From the NCBI GenBank assembly GCA_014338405.1, contig JTDE01002047.1, positions 1 through 64,000 of the forward strand: a DNA stretch of 64,000 bases, given 5' to 3'. Of this stretch, positions 13,469 to 25,681 are shown piece by piece. A model generated the notes under the pieces. It had not been told where the DNA came from, did not search any database, and was given only the letters and a program-made list of their open reading frames with translations. The position numbers were made by a program, and so were the translations under genes. Every line of letters starts with the position of its first letter. Within the stretch, counting starts at the first letter, position 1. Origin of the DNA: Paragonimus skrjabini miyazakii (lineage: Eukaryota > Platyhelminthes > Trematoda > Plagiorchiida > Troglotrematidae).

Positions 13469-16400
13469 ACATATATATCAGTTATATGTGAGGCAAATTC
13501 TACATATTTGGTCTTCCGACTGATTAAGTCCGATAGAACACCTTGCATCACTTAGTTGCAAAACCTAAATGAAACGATTTTTACGGCCCGAATGATTCGA
13601 AGCTGATCTGACTTAATCTGATCCATGACAACATTGGTTTCACTGACAACGAATAATGAACAGTTTATTTTCTGTTGAATCCTTTAAACCTGTCAAGGTT
13701 AACATGGTGATTAGCTGCTTCGTTCCTTTCATACAGTCACATGTTACATTAATTGAACCCGTGATTAATAATTTAGATCGTGTATATACGCTTCAAGAAT
13801 GAAATATTTATCTGAACTTGAATTTTGAAGTTTAAACAAAAAACAGAACAGGTGCCAGAGTAGTTTGTGTAATCTTACGCAACGCCTTGCAATACCAACA
13901 GATCAAAGTGAAATAGTATATAACAATGTCTATTGGAGCAGAAATCTTCAGATTTACGGGCTGCGTTAGAATGAGCCAGTTCTTTAGAGTTAACTCACAA
14001 ATGTAGTTCCTTTCCTTCCAATCCAAATACTTCATATGTACTGCTATCAACAAATATAGCAGAACCTAATGTCACTCATTCAAATTTGTTCATAAATCGA
14101 CATAAAATTTGCTGTAACTTCAAACTCTCTCTCTGTTACTGATGCGTACACGGCATATATGCACATATGAAATGGTCCACAAAAGGTGCAGTCTGCAAAA
14201 GATGTCGAAAATTTGGCGATTTCCTTAAACGTTTTGTTATACAAGAAATATACCAAACCCCTACAACCATTTTCATTCCACTGTTATTATACGCAACAAT
14301 TGCAGCTGCACCTTCCAGACTTGTATCTTGCAGTCCAGATGAAATAGATGAGATAGCCCTACAGACATTAATGGATACCGCAGGTTCTGGAAGTCACATA
14401 TTCATGTAAATCATTCGAAAGGCTGTGTCGTTGAACCACTGGCTCAGTAAATACTAGACTTATATCATAAAGTCTAAACACCATTTAAGGGTGAGTAACT
14501 TATGTTTTCTCCCTGTGTGGTTGGTGCTGCTCAGATAAAATTTGTGACCCAGTTCAAAATTTGACTTCAAATTGCAAACTCACTGCTGCTCCCTCTAATC
14601 GCCAATCAACCTGAGATTAACATATCATCAGAGTGAAAATGGAACGTACTATAAAGAATAGAATAATCGGACCACATTGATAACCATGAGGTGTTCAGGA
14701 ATAAGTTGCGACGTGTGAGCGGCACAACAATCGGATAATTATTGACTGTAGCCAAATGTCTTATTTATCGCTTATCCGTTGCGTAAATTCAGCGAAATAA
14801 TCAGAAATCTCTACTGGTGATGCCTTCACAAATATTGAGCCTCAGACTGCACGTCAACAAATCCCAATTAAAGTTGAGTAGATTTCTACTGTTAAATCCT
14901 ATAGCAGTTAGCACCAGTTACGTCATATTCATTTCAGCGTTATAAATATGATTATGTGTTTTCAGGGGACAGCCGATTTCATTATTAAAAAGGATGAAGT
15001 AACTAACATTTTTGTTTGGATTGACAATGTCACATTCTCTGGCGAAAGTCACAAACACAACGATGTAGTCCTTCAGACATTTGTATACATAACTCATAGA
15101 TACAACCTGACGCTGAATGTTCTCATCGAGGCAGTTACAATCCAGAGAGACTTAGTAATGAGTCCGATCATAATAGATTGAAACCTATACAGTGCCATGC
15201 GATTGAAAATCAAGTATATGAAGGTCTGAACAGCCACAAGAGAATAAAAATGTGATATATAAATTAAATGATTTCGTGAGGCAACAAATGCCTAAGAGAA
15301 GTATACTTTACGGAACCATAAATGTGTAATATCCTGATCGATGATTTCATAGCTACCTTACGAATATTGATTTGTGGCAGCAGAGAGTGTTGGATCATGT
15401 GCGTTCTAATGATATGTTGTCATTTTGCATTTCTCTCAACCTGCTTTAGGCAAACCAAGCTTTTTTAATGTTGTCCCTTGCTACTTCCATTGGAAGTGAA
15501 GTAGACCGTATATTCTTGGATTTTGTCTTCTCAGTTGATTGGTTCCAACGGAACAAGTTATTGATGTGATAGATGCTACCGCCTTGTATTAAACATGACG
15601 TTGTTGGAGGTTATCACTGTGCGTTCTAATAAGGTATTTGGTATACGGAATGAAAATTTGATCATGAGGTGAGGTTTTCAAACAGTTCAACTTTTATCGA
15701 AGGCAAACGCCTTTTAATCAGGGATTAGGGGGTGTATCACTTAAATTGCAGAGTCAGAGTGGATCAAAATTTTGGTGGTAGATGGTTGATCTACAGGCTT
15801 ACACGTATTCAACTACGAAAACCTTTAAAATATCCCTCGAAAAAATCAACGACTCAAGTAAAGCGGATTGATCAATAATGTAATGTTAATCACACATTTC
15901 TAATTACAGTCATAGTTTGTTAATGGATATTACCATAGCGCGTACTATATCATCATGATGCCCTGTTCACGCTGTCCGCATTCTACTCTGTACATCTTAC
16001 TCACCATTTTTTGCTGTCCAAGATCCTTCTCATGATCTTCAGCGATTGTGACATTTTATACTTTAGTTTCTCCTAGATGTCACCTTCTAAGACGCTTCAT
16101 ATAATTCTAGCGAGTTGTGACCTGTTGAGTACGGTGCCATTACGAGTTGTTTCACTAGTTCTATCTCCGTGTCTAGAATCCAGTCCTTCTGACATAACAT
16201 GACAGAGTGTACTAACGTATGATTTTTCACCATCCACTGGTAATCATCTGAGAATTATTTGCGGTGACTGATCCGTTTGTTACAAGATAGCTGAATATTG
16301 GAATACCGATGTGCAAACCTTCTCTTTACTGCCAATGACAATTATTCTTGTTTCTATCTCATCCAGACTGATGAAATATATGCTATTCTTTAATTCTGTT

Positions 16401-18966
16401 GTTAGTTTGAAAGACTGTTGTTAAGGTTTAGTAATTTAATAGACTAATTGAGCAGTTCACTGGTTTTAATCAATAAACAATTCCCCTTCCCTCCGCTTCT
16501 ATCCACAAACATCCCATACACTAGTAAAGTTGTGCTGTTTCGTGGCCGGTATGTTAACCTGAATGAAATTTGCCCTCTTTCTGGGTTTCATTTCGTGTAC
16601 CGCATCTGGGAAATTGGACGTGTCTGGCTACTCGGAACGCTAGGAATTTTGTGTAGCATTGTCTCCTTACATTGGTGCGTATTTCGGTCTCATTGAGAAC
16701 TGATAGAAAATTATACAGCTTTATGACATTATAGTTTATATTTTAGGAATGCACCATAAAGTCATTCGTAAGCTAATTTTAGAAGGTAACAATAGAACTT
16801 ACGAGCTTGTTTCGACCGATTGTTTAAGCAGCATCTAAAACGCAACAGAATCCGTATAAGTTCAACAAAGTGAATACAAATGTCACGTTTGATTCAGTCA
16901 AGAACACATTGTGTTTGGAAGCTTCACTGTATTAACCTGGTATATGTCTGATTATTCGTCCTACCTAAAAGTATCCTGTTGAGTAGACAAATAGAGTCAA
17001 CCACCTGATCATTTTACGTTGGCTGCCTTTTGAGGCTAGAAAGCAACAAGGTGCGGTATAAAGTCCTAATTCAACTACCCACTCCGATACAAATACTGCT
17101 CACATAACCTGTGCTGTAATGACAAAAGGGTTCAATCCGCAATGCAAATTCTACCGGTTCCAACATTGCTCAGACAATGTAGATCTGATGAGTTTAAACA
17201 GTTTCCAACCTGAACAACTTCCCTACAACTTTCGCTGCAAAAGTCAGTTAGTTTTCTTTAAATTACAAGTAATACATTCAATCACTCTCTGTATTTGCAC
17301 ACCTGGCCACCTCTGATGTCTAATTTTCCTAAAGTGTCACACTGGAGACCAAATTAAGTCTATCCGGCATGTACTCATCAGAGTCGTGTTTGACATCTGT
17401 ATGACATATTGTTTGCACTTGTTGGCGTTTGTATGTGATTGCAGCAATGCTTTTGAAGTACGCCGATCAACAAGTCCGTGCATGTTTAATGGAAAGGAGC
17501 TATAGTTTCGTAGGTGATATAAAACCACAAACTACAAAGGAAACCGATGAATCATTAAAAAAATATCCACACGTTCCTGTTTTATGTCAATCCAAATGAG
17601 ATAAAGGTAGTGTTCCCAGGATATCAATTAGAACAACTGCTCATATTAAACACTTGCAATGTAAGCTTTATATATTGAAAAAAGTTCGTTGGTGTCACAA
17701 TGTTCATTTTGTGTAGGCAGAACTTAACCTATACACTTATGGACAAATATGAATCCTGGATGGACTAGACAACTCTAAGTTTCACAGTCAGGGTGTTTAC
17801 AACTTTAAGCTAAATGATTTTTCTAATCAGATGAACTGTGCGTCCAAACTTAGGTCACATATTAGAAATAAGAGTTATGGCCAACTCGGCCACCTCAACA
17901 ATAACAACTAAGAAGACAAACATAATTTCGGCAGACTGCCTATCGAATACATACGTGGACCATCACTTCATAGGAATCTAAAGGAGAACCAAAGCATACA
18001 GTAAAATAGGTTTACACAATTAGTACATTGATTACTGGCCCATATAAATTGAAGAAGCAGTTTACCGACAAGAAGTACCATAAAGATTTAAAAGAATAAT
18101 CAACCACATTGATATGAAAATTATTCTGTGGTCTGCTGTTCGTAGAGAAACGATAGCTGTTATTGAGCGAAGGCAATGGCTGCTGATCAGTTTAGTAGTA
18201 CTTGAGATTACTTGCTGTATAATGAGCTGGTCACAGTCACTCATTTCAAATCAAACAACCGTCGTGCCAGTTCACTAAAGCAAACCATAGTTACGGACCC
18301 AAATATAGATTAGAACAGATTTTTTGTCATCAAACTGAACGCCCACTTAGAGAACTCTTAACAAAATGAGTCTAAACCACATGACAAGACTGTCAGTTTA
18401 TATGACAACGAACAGCCAAATGTGGTCAGTGCTAACAGTCTCAATGCAGCATCTGTATCCTGTTCTCAGGAGGAAACGAATCTGAGGTATTGTGGCCAGG
18501 TCCCAGTGTGAAGCAAACTTGGCCACTCTCTTGTATGTACATAAAACAAGCTTCTGCTTCCTTAATGGTATCCAGATAACATGTAAACCGCGACGCTTAG
18601 GGATTTGCCTAGTTATAATTTGACACGCCACGTTTTTGGACTGTTTGCACTAAGACCCAGCGAAAGTTACACAAATGTAAGTGGGGTGGAGCTCAACTTT
18701 GTCAACCTATGCATCCAAATATTTCGCGGCTCAACAATTTAAAGATTCCGAATACTAGCGTTAACACCGAGGTGGTTTGTCTTAATACTGCTGATTTTTT
18801 TCTTATGCCCCTAACCACAATTTCAGTTAAGGGTTAGTGATTTGCATTGAACTGTAGCTTGGTTTTAACCCCGTTAGTCTGGATAGACGCAGTTCAATTT
18901 GGATTACCAGTTTTTATTAGCTATGGCCTAAAAGGTTTGAAATGATATTCGCAGTATTTTTTTGAA
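13469..18966. other. Gene-poor span with a few possible exon fragments
   Basis: There is no confident gene. Two short plus-strand frames look slightly protein-like. One is 16448-16696, whose C-terminal half is hydrophobic (RVWLLGTLGILCSIVSLHW). The other is about 14966-15156, which follows a ttttcag acceptor. Neither has a recognisable family or a full set of splice signals. The rest shows nothing. Confidence 0.4.
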
Positions 18967-19075
18967 GCACTGTACTCGAGGTTCACTCTTGCTGTAGCTC
19001 GTCAGTATAGCCTAGTCGACATACCCTTGCCATATCCGAGTTCAGAACTCTGGTCATGCATAAGTTAGACGTCAC
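18967..19075 (-). mobile_element. SINE fragment (hammerhead end)
   Basis: This piece matches the 3' half of the SINE, from gaagcactgtactcgag through the hammerhead flank agctcgtcag to a B-box remnant. It lies just left of a fuller copy in the same orientation. The ribozyme core keeps CTGACGA, but the GAAA box reads GAAC and helix I no longer pairs. Confidence 0.65.
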
Positions 19076-19082
19076 TCATAAA

Positions 19083-19360
19083 TGATCTCAGTTGTCGCAT
19101 TCCCATAGCTACTTCAGTCAGGCCATTTTAAAAAGAAGCATTATGCACGTGTTTCGCTCTCATTAGGGCTCGTCAGTAGTGCATATCCTTGCCACAGCAG
19201 GGACTAGAACCCCTGCCACGCATTTATGAGGCAACCGTGTTGACCACTGCGCCACTGACCTCACATTAGGCACAACTGAATCATTATATCTGAGCGCTCA
19301 GTCACATTCACTTGTGAGTAATACTTACATTCTACGCGATGACGATAGCCGCGATCAATT
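19083..19360 (-). mobile_element. tRNA-derived SINE with Pol III boxes
   Basis: A near full-length copy on the minus strand. The A box TGGCGCAGTGG (19244-19254) and B box GGTTCTAGTCC (19201-19211) start 43 nt apart, the spacing of a tRNA promoter. The hammerhead lies just downstream of the B box. The left end (cagttgtcgcattcccata) is the element's 3' end. The same order of tRNA-like head followed by hammerhead is known in the Sm-alpha SINE of schistosomes. No poly(A) tail or target duplication is clear. Confidence 0.85.
19139..19181 (-). ncRNA. Hammerhead ribozyme motif in SINE, partly decayed
   Basis: Minus strand: CTGACGA, a stem-loop with AATG loop, then GAAAC. Position 7 of the core tolerates the C. 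Stem II has one mismatch (GCCCT against AGAGC), helix I has one mismatch, and the cleavage-site GTC of the better copy reads GCA. It is recognisable but probably weak or inactive. Confidence 0.75.
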
Positions 19361-21307
19361 GTCAGTCATGTTTAATTTGTACTCATCAGTATTGCAGAAT
19401 GGGTCTTGTGTACAGTGTGATTCATTTGTTTGGGTACTTCATTTTGAATCTGTTATTGAATTACTGTTTCTGGCAGCAATGACTTAAAAATATCCAGTAC
19501 CTCTTATGTCCTTTCAGGTTCTTTAAGGCCGCACCTAGTTCCCTTGAGCAACGGACCTAGGAAAATATACCCCATTGATGAAACACTACTTTCAAGAGGC
19601 GACCACTGTGGCGCATTCGTATACAACCTTAGAACACCAGACTCATTAATTATGGTCTATCGCACACCACTACCCTGGTGATAAAATCTTGACTGTCTGA
19701 CCAAAACAGCGTAATGATATAATCATCTCTGACCGCAAGGCTGTAACTGAGACACACACATCTCGTACGTCTGTCGACCTATCGATCAAATAGGCAATAG
19801 GCACAACATTCGAACATGGTCGAAGAAGGTCTGAAGTATCAGTAATTCTAAACGTACGATGTAAGTAGAAGGCGTCTCGCCAAACAGACGAGTCATCCAT
19901 CACCTATCAAAGTGGTTTGATTTATCAGCTGACATATCGACAATAGATGAAGCATGCTGTATTGCTCTACACAGCTTAGAAACAAGCCATAGCACATAAG
20001 AAAACATATATGAAACAAGTCTCACATACTACAAAATACTTATACAACGTGAATTTGATTAAACAGTGCAGTCTGTCCAGGCTAAACTGGAATTTCAACA
20101 GGTGGTTTGGTATAGTTGAAAAGCACCAACAAGCAAACCTCTGAACCTCAGGTGGCTTCACACCAGCCCCAAGTACCACATGCCATTAAGCAGCAAACGA
20201 ACTAGCACATCAGCTAAAATATTAATCCTTGGGCTCAGAAGCTTCAAAATATGCATCTATTATTCCAATTCCTGAAAATACTTTTGGTTGGAACGTTCTC
20301 GTGACAGACTGAGCATTCAGGAGTTCAGAACAACTTGTGTAAAACAAGCAGTTTTGTTTATTAATAACGTTTCACGTCTGATAGGAAGGTTTCATGAAAT
20401 CAGATGAAACTGTTATGGATATGAAGATATTTGAGGCAATCAGAAAGTAAGAAACTATACGAAATAGAAGATAACAGGTCATCGGTCAAGTGTATATGGA
20501 CAGGGGTCAACAAATGATTTAAATTACCAATTACTACAGATTTTGGACACGCAAACAGAGTGACAAAATTGAACTGGATGCAGCCAGTAAGCTAGTTTGG
20601 CGAAAATCAGTTGCTTGTCAGGAATGTAACTTGGTAAATCACAATCCTGATTTATTTTTTCATCCTACCGTCAACTCAGGTCGCTTTAACTAATCCAAGA
20701 CCGGTCACCATGTGCCAGAGCGTTCAGCCCCGTCAGCTTTACTTACAGCACGTTTATTAAGTGCAATTTTTGGTGGCCTATGAAAGCAATCACTTCTGTG
20801 TAGTTTCCAACCCTCGTTTATTTACCTCAGCATTCTTCATATCAATTTCATGGCTTGTATCTAAAGCGGATCAGTGGTTGCGTAATCCGTGATCATAGCC
20901 TAACATTCCAGCTGAGTACGTTTTGTTTTTCTGAGGCTTCTTTGGTGTTCATTATTCTACTTTTAGATTCGTGATTCGTCTTTTCCATTTTTTTCTCTAA
21001 GTCCGCCAAATTGTCCTGTTCACCCAAGGTTACATCGTACAGCCGATATCAATGAAAGCTAGGTTTTGCCGTCAAAATGTAACTACTCGTAAGTAGTTTT
21101 ACGGATTTGTTAAATATGAACAAATGTATTGATAATCTAAGGTTCGACTAAAGTAAAACCGTTTGTGCAACGTTTGTATGGTTCAAATAAGGTTAGGAAA
21201 ACCAAGTTAATAATTTCCTTATCACCAACAGAAACTTGTTTATAACACGGGAACACAAAACCTCCCCGATAAGAGTTACTTTAAAATAACTAAGGTTAAC
21301 AGGAGAT
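19361..21307. other. Intergenic or intronic DNA
   Basis: No gene, RNA gene or recognised element seen between the two SINE copies. Confidence 0.5.
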
Positions 21308-21605
21308 TACGGCTGTTGCAGTCACATCGACATTTTAGTCGGTTGCCTTCGAAAAGCAGCAAGACACACGTATTCCGTTCCTCCTTAGAGCTCGTCAGTG
21401 GTGCATATCCCTTCCGCTGTCAGTAGTCAAGCGCCGGCCACGCTTCTACGCATCAAGTGTTGACTACTGTGTCATTGACTTCACATCAAACACGGTTGTG
21501 TTTTCACGCGCAAATGATCTACTAGATTCATTCACGGATAACGGATAAGTCGTCAGATTGCATCAGAGGAGACATAGTAACCGTCCTATTAGCTACAATC
21601 GAGGT
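21308..21605 (-). mobile_element. tRNA-derived SINE, diverged copy
   Basis: Aligned by eye with the copy at 47674-47985: agctcgtcagtggtgcatatccc (hammerhead flank), the tgttgactactgtgtcattgac block (A-box region) and the right part gtcgtcagattgcatcagaggagacatagtaac. The GAAA box reads GGAA and stem II is broken, so the ribozyme is dead. The A box keeps about 8 of 11 consensus bases. Confidence 0.78.
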
Positions 21606-24600
21606 CGGTTGGGTTATACTAGCCAAACGTGTTTACTAACCACGTTAGTGAAATGACCTTCATTTTATAGGAAAACAGAGAGGTACGAGATGTATGCGGT
21701 TGAGAAACAAGTAGTGAAGAATCTATAACCTGTCAAACGCGAAGGTTTGGTTTTGGTATTCAGACTGGGTCACCTGAGACTTACGGGTTCCGTTATATTT
21801 TAATTGTACGAACTCATAAGAGTTTCTAATTCGAACCAACCAATAAGTTCGATTGTCAACATGTGTAGGTCTCCAAAACATCGTTGTATGTTGACTTGTT
21901 CATATTCCAAACTTTGCACGCCAATAATTTTTTCAATATGGTCTTCATGAATCAGTCAAATTAGTGAGATCCACAAAGGAATAACGTATCGATGAGTGAT
22001 TGATTTATTCCTTCTGACGTCATCCCATTCGTTTTACAGACAACATTGAAAGAAACCACATTATGACTCGTATTCTAATTGCGCCTTTAAAGAAAGTAAT
22101 TTCTCGTTGATCTTTCAGTCTGTCAAACTGATCAGCTTATCAGTACATTAATAGGATGGCTACTGCAACTCCCATCGGAATTGTTGCCAAGTGATTCTAC
22201 CCTGATGCACCTTGAGCTTAATCAGAAAAAGTGTGCGATCGAAAGTTAATATTTTGACAGTCGTTATATAGATAATGTGACCGGAGTAGTGTGATATCGT
22301 TGTATCCTTGAGCACATTCGTTGGAATTGACAGAATGCTTCACTTATTGGCTGTTCAGTCAGTTAAACTACCATATGATCTGTTGAGCACACCAACCTAC
22401 AAAAAACCAACCCTCGCAAGATAATCCACGGACTGAACAGTTTCGTGCCCCGTAAGGAAAAAAAATTTATTAGTCAGTAGCATAATAATAGCTCAGATAA
22501 TCTACCGTGACATTAGTAAATGTCAATACCATCCAATCATGGCGATCACGAGTAGATCGCTTCAGCCTATGGATTCATGATGTACGTTCATCCAACTTCA
22601 TGAACCCCGTCAACATCCACCGTCATATACATCATTTCTCGCATAATATATATGGAAATACCACTGAAATGTGCTCGAAACACCTTAATGGTGGTTAACT
22701 CAAAACCGCGTTCTTACTTTCTTACCAGCCTTTATTTCCCACTCTCATGCCAAATGTGATTCTTAGGTTTTTAATATGTGATGACGTGGTGCTGAATTTA
22801 GTCTAACCATGTTTACTTCACCTTGACTTACTCTGATTGTGAACAAACTGATGTACCCTTTAGCCCCAAATTATGCATTCTACACCAAGGTTCCTGTCGT
22901 TCTTGAATACAACAGTACCCAATGTTTGCGAACAAAAAAAATGCTTAGCTTCGAACTAACGCAACAGGAAGTGTAGCAGACTCCTTCTGTTCAACATTCG
23001 CCGGCTTGATGTTCAGCTGTCATTTCTTACTGAACTCGACTGAAAAACGGCCAAATTCGAGTCACACAGTCTTTTGTTAGGGGACGGCCAGATCACTGGA
23101 ACCCCATCCTATGGAAAAATGTACAATAACAGTTTCCAAGTTGACAGTTGCTTAGAAAATATTCCTTCACCGAATCATTGGTTAAACAGCGATATTTAAA
23201 AACGATAGTGTAATCTGTACTCAATTGCAAAAGCTTTAGCCCACTTGAGGATTTTTAATGTTTTACTATTGTTCACTGCCAGAATCGTTTACCGATGCTG
23301 TTACTAGGTATAGACAAATTGTTAACACTCTGTGAACCGGAAAAACAAGTACATTCAAACTTTTAATGAACAGCCAGAGTCGAATTTGTAAAAAAAGTAC
23401 GTCACCGTAGTCCAGTTAATTAATATCTGCTTCATAAATTCATTTCACAAAATAGATGGCGGTCATCCAAAGTGCATAAACGGATTTACCACATAGTGAT
23501 AACATGTTTGTAATGGTGTTATGAACGAAAACCGTCAGGGATAATGTGACGGTGAAGCTGCTGTATGTTTTATCACATCACTGTAGTGTGATGTTTGTCA
23601 CACTAGTGTAAGCACAAGTCAAAAAAATATTCTCCCGAATTCACACCGCACACCGAGCACACGAATTAGGAGAGTGAGTAATCAATTAGTTTTCATTGTC
23701 CCCATGGTTCGGCTCAACTAGCGTGACCAGATCGTCCTGCAGGCACGTTTTACAGCTGACTGTATAGTCTGTCAGAATGTGGAAGCCATGGTAATATGAA
23801 TAATGTTCAACAACGCTCATTTAAATGGTGGTCGAATAGTTGAAGGCTTTTTAACTTGCAGTAAACACTCGTAAATTTGATCTTTCATCGTCAGTCTCCA
23901 ATAAGCCATTCCATATCATAAAGCTAGCTAATGTACTATCAAATTGTGGTAGGCGAAGCAGTAGGTTCAAATACTTCTAGTTAGGTTAAACTTATCATAT
24001 TCGTTGAAGTGATAACTGTCACGATATGCGTGTGCTAAAATAAACTCTTCGGTTGTCTCACGGAAACACAATTTGCATTCCGTCCTGGTGTTTTCATAAC
24101 GACCTCACCAGTAGCTTTGTGATCAAAGCTTTCGCATTGTCCGATGGGCATCATTTTATGCTCAGACATACTCTATGTGGTCTGAATATGAAAAGTTTCC
24201 GTAGAAGTGAACCTATCAGCTGTGACATGTATAATACCTTTTGGGTAATCCGGCCATGATAAACGAACGGAGACATTGATTCTATATTCGTTAGTGGGTG
24301 CACGTTAGACTTAGTAGAAAATTGAACTAGGCGTCCACAATTGGATGTCTATCAAATTATCAAAACTGTAGACAACCCATTGTCAAGTCCGAAATGTATG
24401 CACCCACTCCATTCGTATTCCGGCCAAAGGAGACAACTTTCATTGTGTGGCATGGTCACAGGCATCAACCTGCCAACATTGCGCATGTTTACTCAGTTGT
24501 TGTGTCCTTTTGTGTCTCTGCTTCCTTGACGCATTTGCTGTGTTTATTGAGCTGCACAAAACTACTTGCAACAAATGAGTATGCCAAACTTCCTTTGGAA

Positions 24601-25008
24601 ATCATGGTTCCATAATAGGTCATCCACCAGTGTCAGGAGGTTTCTATGAGGAAACGAAGTTTTTTCACACTACAGTAGAAGTTCTAGGTTAGATGGCAGA
24701 AGAAAAAGTGATATCGAGTGCGATAAATGCCAGAAGCACTGAACATTAGAGAACCGATTTTTGTGCAGTTGGTATACAACTAAAGATGAACAAACATAGC
24801 AACCGCTATGTGCAGACTTAAAGTAGTAATATAGTTGAGTGGAGATCGTGCAACTAAGCACAAGCGGAATAACTGCTGTATCCGGTAGTCCGTTTACAAA
24901 AATAAGCAAAAATATATATAACTGAGACAGAGGGCTAATTCTCCTGGACTAGGCTGGGGTGTGCACATCTATCTGTTTGAAGCACTGAGTACTCTTGATC
25001 TAATTCGT
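21606..25008. other. Gene-poor span
   Basis: No recognisable gene or mobile element. The open frames are short and without motifs. Confidence 0.5.
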
Positions 25009-25250
25009 CAAAACAGCAAGAAGACAAACGTTGTGGGAGGTTAACATTTCGATTTGTCTCATCAGCCGCATATTGAATACAAGCAGAATATATAACAAAG
25101 GCACATGTCAACAATGGTTGAACAGAGCGAATTTTTGTGTCAAATGGCCGCTACCGGTGGAGGTGGACGGTGTGAACCATCAACTTTTGTGCATGCAACA
25201 CTGGATTTCTCTGTTCGATCAGCATGGCTTCATTGATGGCCAGAATTTTG
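25009..25250 (-). repeat. Inverted copy of a PLE 3' end (left arm)
   Basis: This 242-bp segment is the reverse complement of 25441-25681 at roughly 85 percent identity by eye, with very few gaps. Read on the minus strand it encodes the same PLE C-terminus (AQKLMVHTVHLHR, then TAG) followed by the same 3' tail and a hammerhead ribozyme at 25044-25091. PLEs are known for flanking copies called pseudo-LTRs, which can be tandem or inverted. An inverted 5' piece of the 3' region is therefore expected biology for this class. Confidence 0.9.
25044..25091 (-). ncRNA. Type III hammerhead ribozyme (PLE left arm)
   Basis: Minus strand: helix III strand AUAU (25088-25091), cleavage-site U (25087), helix I CUGC-UU-GUAU, loop UCA, AUAU-GCGG, core CUGAUGA (25059-25065), stem II GACAAAUC, then GAAA and UGU (25044-25050). 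Helices I (4 + 4 bp) and III (4 bp) pair fully; stem II keeps two pairs. Helix III is open to the outside, which makes it type III. It differs from the right-arm copy at several paired sites, yet helix I pairing is kept. Confidence 0.85.
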
Positions 25251-25539
25251 GAGGCTCTTGCGTCAACGTATGGCCGAACACCTCCCAAAATGGTTGATTC
25301 ATTCTGTTGAGCGAACAGACAGTCAAAAGAGCATCAGAACGCGAAACCCGGCATCGTCACTTACGAAGCACATCCTAGAGACAGGTCACAACTTCGACCC
25401 AACCAGGTCGTTCACTGTGTTGCTACGGTACCGAAACCCCAAAATTCTGGCCTTCAGTGAAGCCATGCAGATCAAACAAAGGAAATCAGTGTTGTGCGCG
25501 CAAAAGTTGATAGTTCACACCGTCCACCTCCCCCGGTAA
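25251..25539 (+). pseudogene. Penelope-like element, C-terminus of endonuclease region
   Basis: A plus-strand open frame ending with TAA at 25537-25539. It carries the conserved block after the GIY-YIG core: AEHLPKWL, NPASSLTKHILETGH, a Glu in AFSEAMQIKQ, CAQK, and the terminal HTVHLPR. This part of a PLE follows the GIY-YIG endonuclease that nicks the target. The reverse transcriptase and the GIY-YIG motif itself are missing; the frame begins abruptly at the junction with the inverted left arm. It is a severely 5'-truncated copy whose remaining frame is still open. It resembles the minus-strand pieces at 30489-30770 and 46066-46443. Confidence 0.88.
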
Positions 25540-25681
25540 CGGCCTTCTGGGCCAAAAATTCACTTAATTCAACTATTGTTGTCATGCGCCTTTATCGTAT
25601 ATTCTGTTTGTATTTAATATGCAGCTGATGAGATAAATCGAAATGTTAATTTTCCGTAATGTTTGTCTTCTTGCTGTTTTG
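25441..25681 (+). repeat. PLE 3' end (right arm of inverted repeat)
   Basis: Covers the last codons of the PLE frame, the stop and about 140 bp of 3' tail up to ttgctgttttga. It pairs with 25009-25250. The spacer between the arms is about 190 bp, so a transcript through the locus could form a long imperfect hairpin. Confidence 0.9.
25599..25646 (+). ncRNA. Type III hammerhead ribozyme (PLE right arm)
   Basis: All parts are present. Helix III is AUAU (25599-25602) with AUGU (25643-25646). U at 25603 is the cleavage-site base. Helix I is CUGU-UU-GUAU (25604-25613), loop UUA, AUAU-GCAG (25617-25624). The core CUGAUGA is at 25625-25631, stem II GAU-AA-AUC at 25632-25639 and GAAA at 25640-25643. 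Predicted cleavage is between 25603 and 25604. It lies 86 nt after the PLE stop codon. Hammerheads of this compact kind are known in Penelope-like elements. The stem II loop of two bases is tight, so activity may be low. Confidence 0.88.

Noticed and set aside
13234..13555. Frames of 105 and 72 codons on both strands
   Set aside because: Both are translations of the hairpin repeat; they mirror each other because of the inverted arms.
17378..17420. CTGATGAGTACA on the minus strand as a further hammerhead
   Set aside because: No GAAA follows at a workable distance (GGATAGAC is found) and flanking strands do not pair.
19372..19402. CTGATGAGTACAAATTAAAC on the minus strand next to a SINE
   Set aside because: The GAAA box is absent and no stem II forms. 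It shares only the core heptamer with real motifs.
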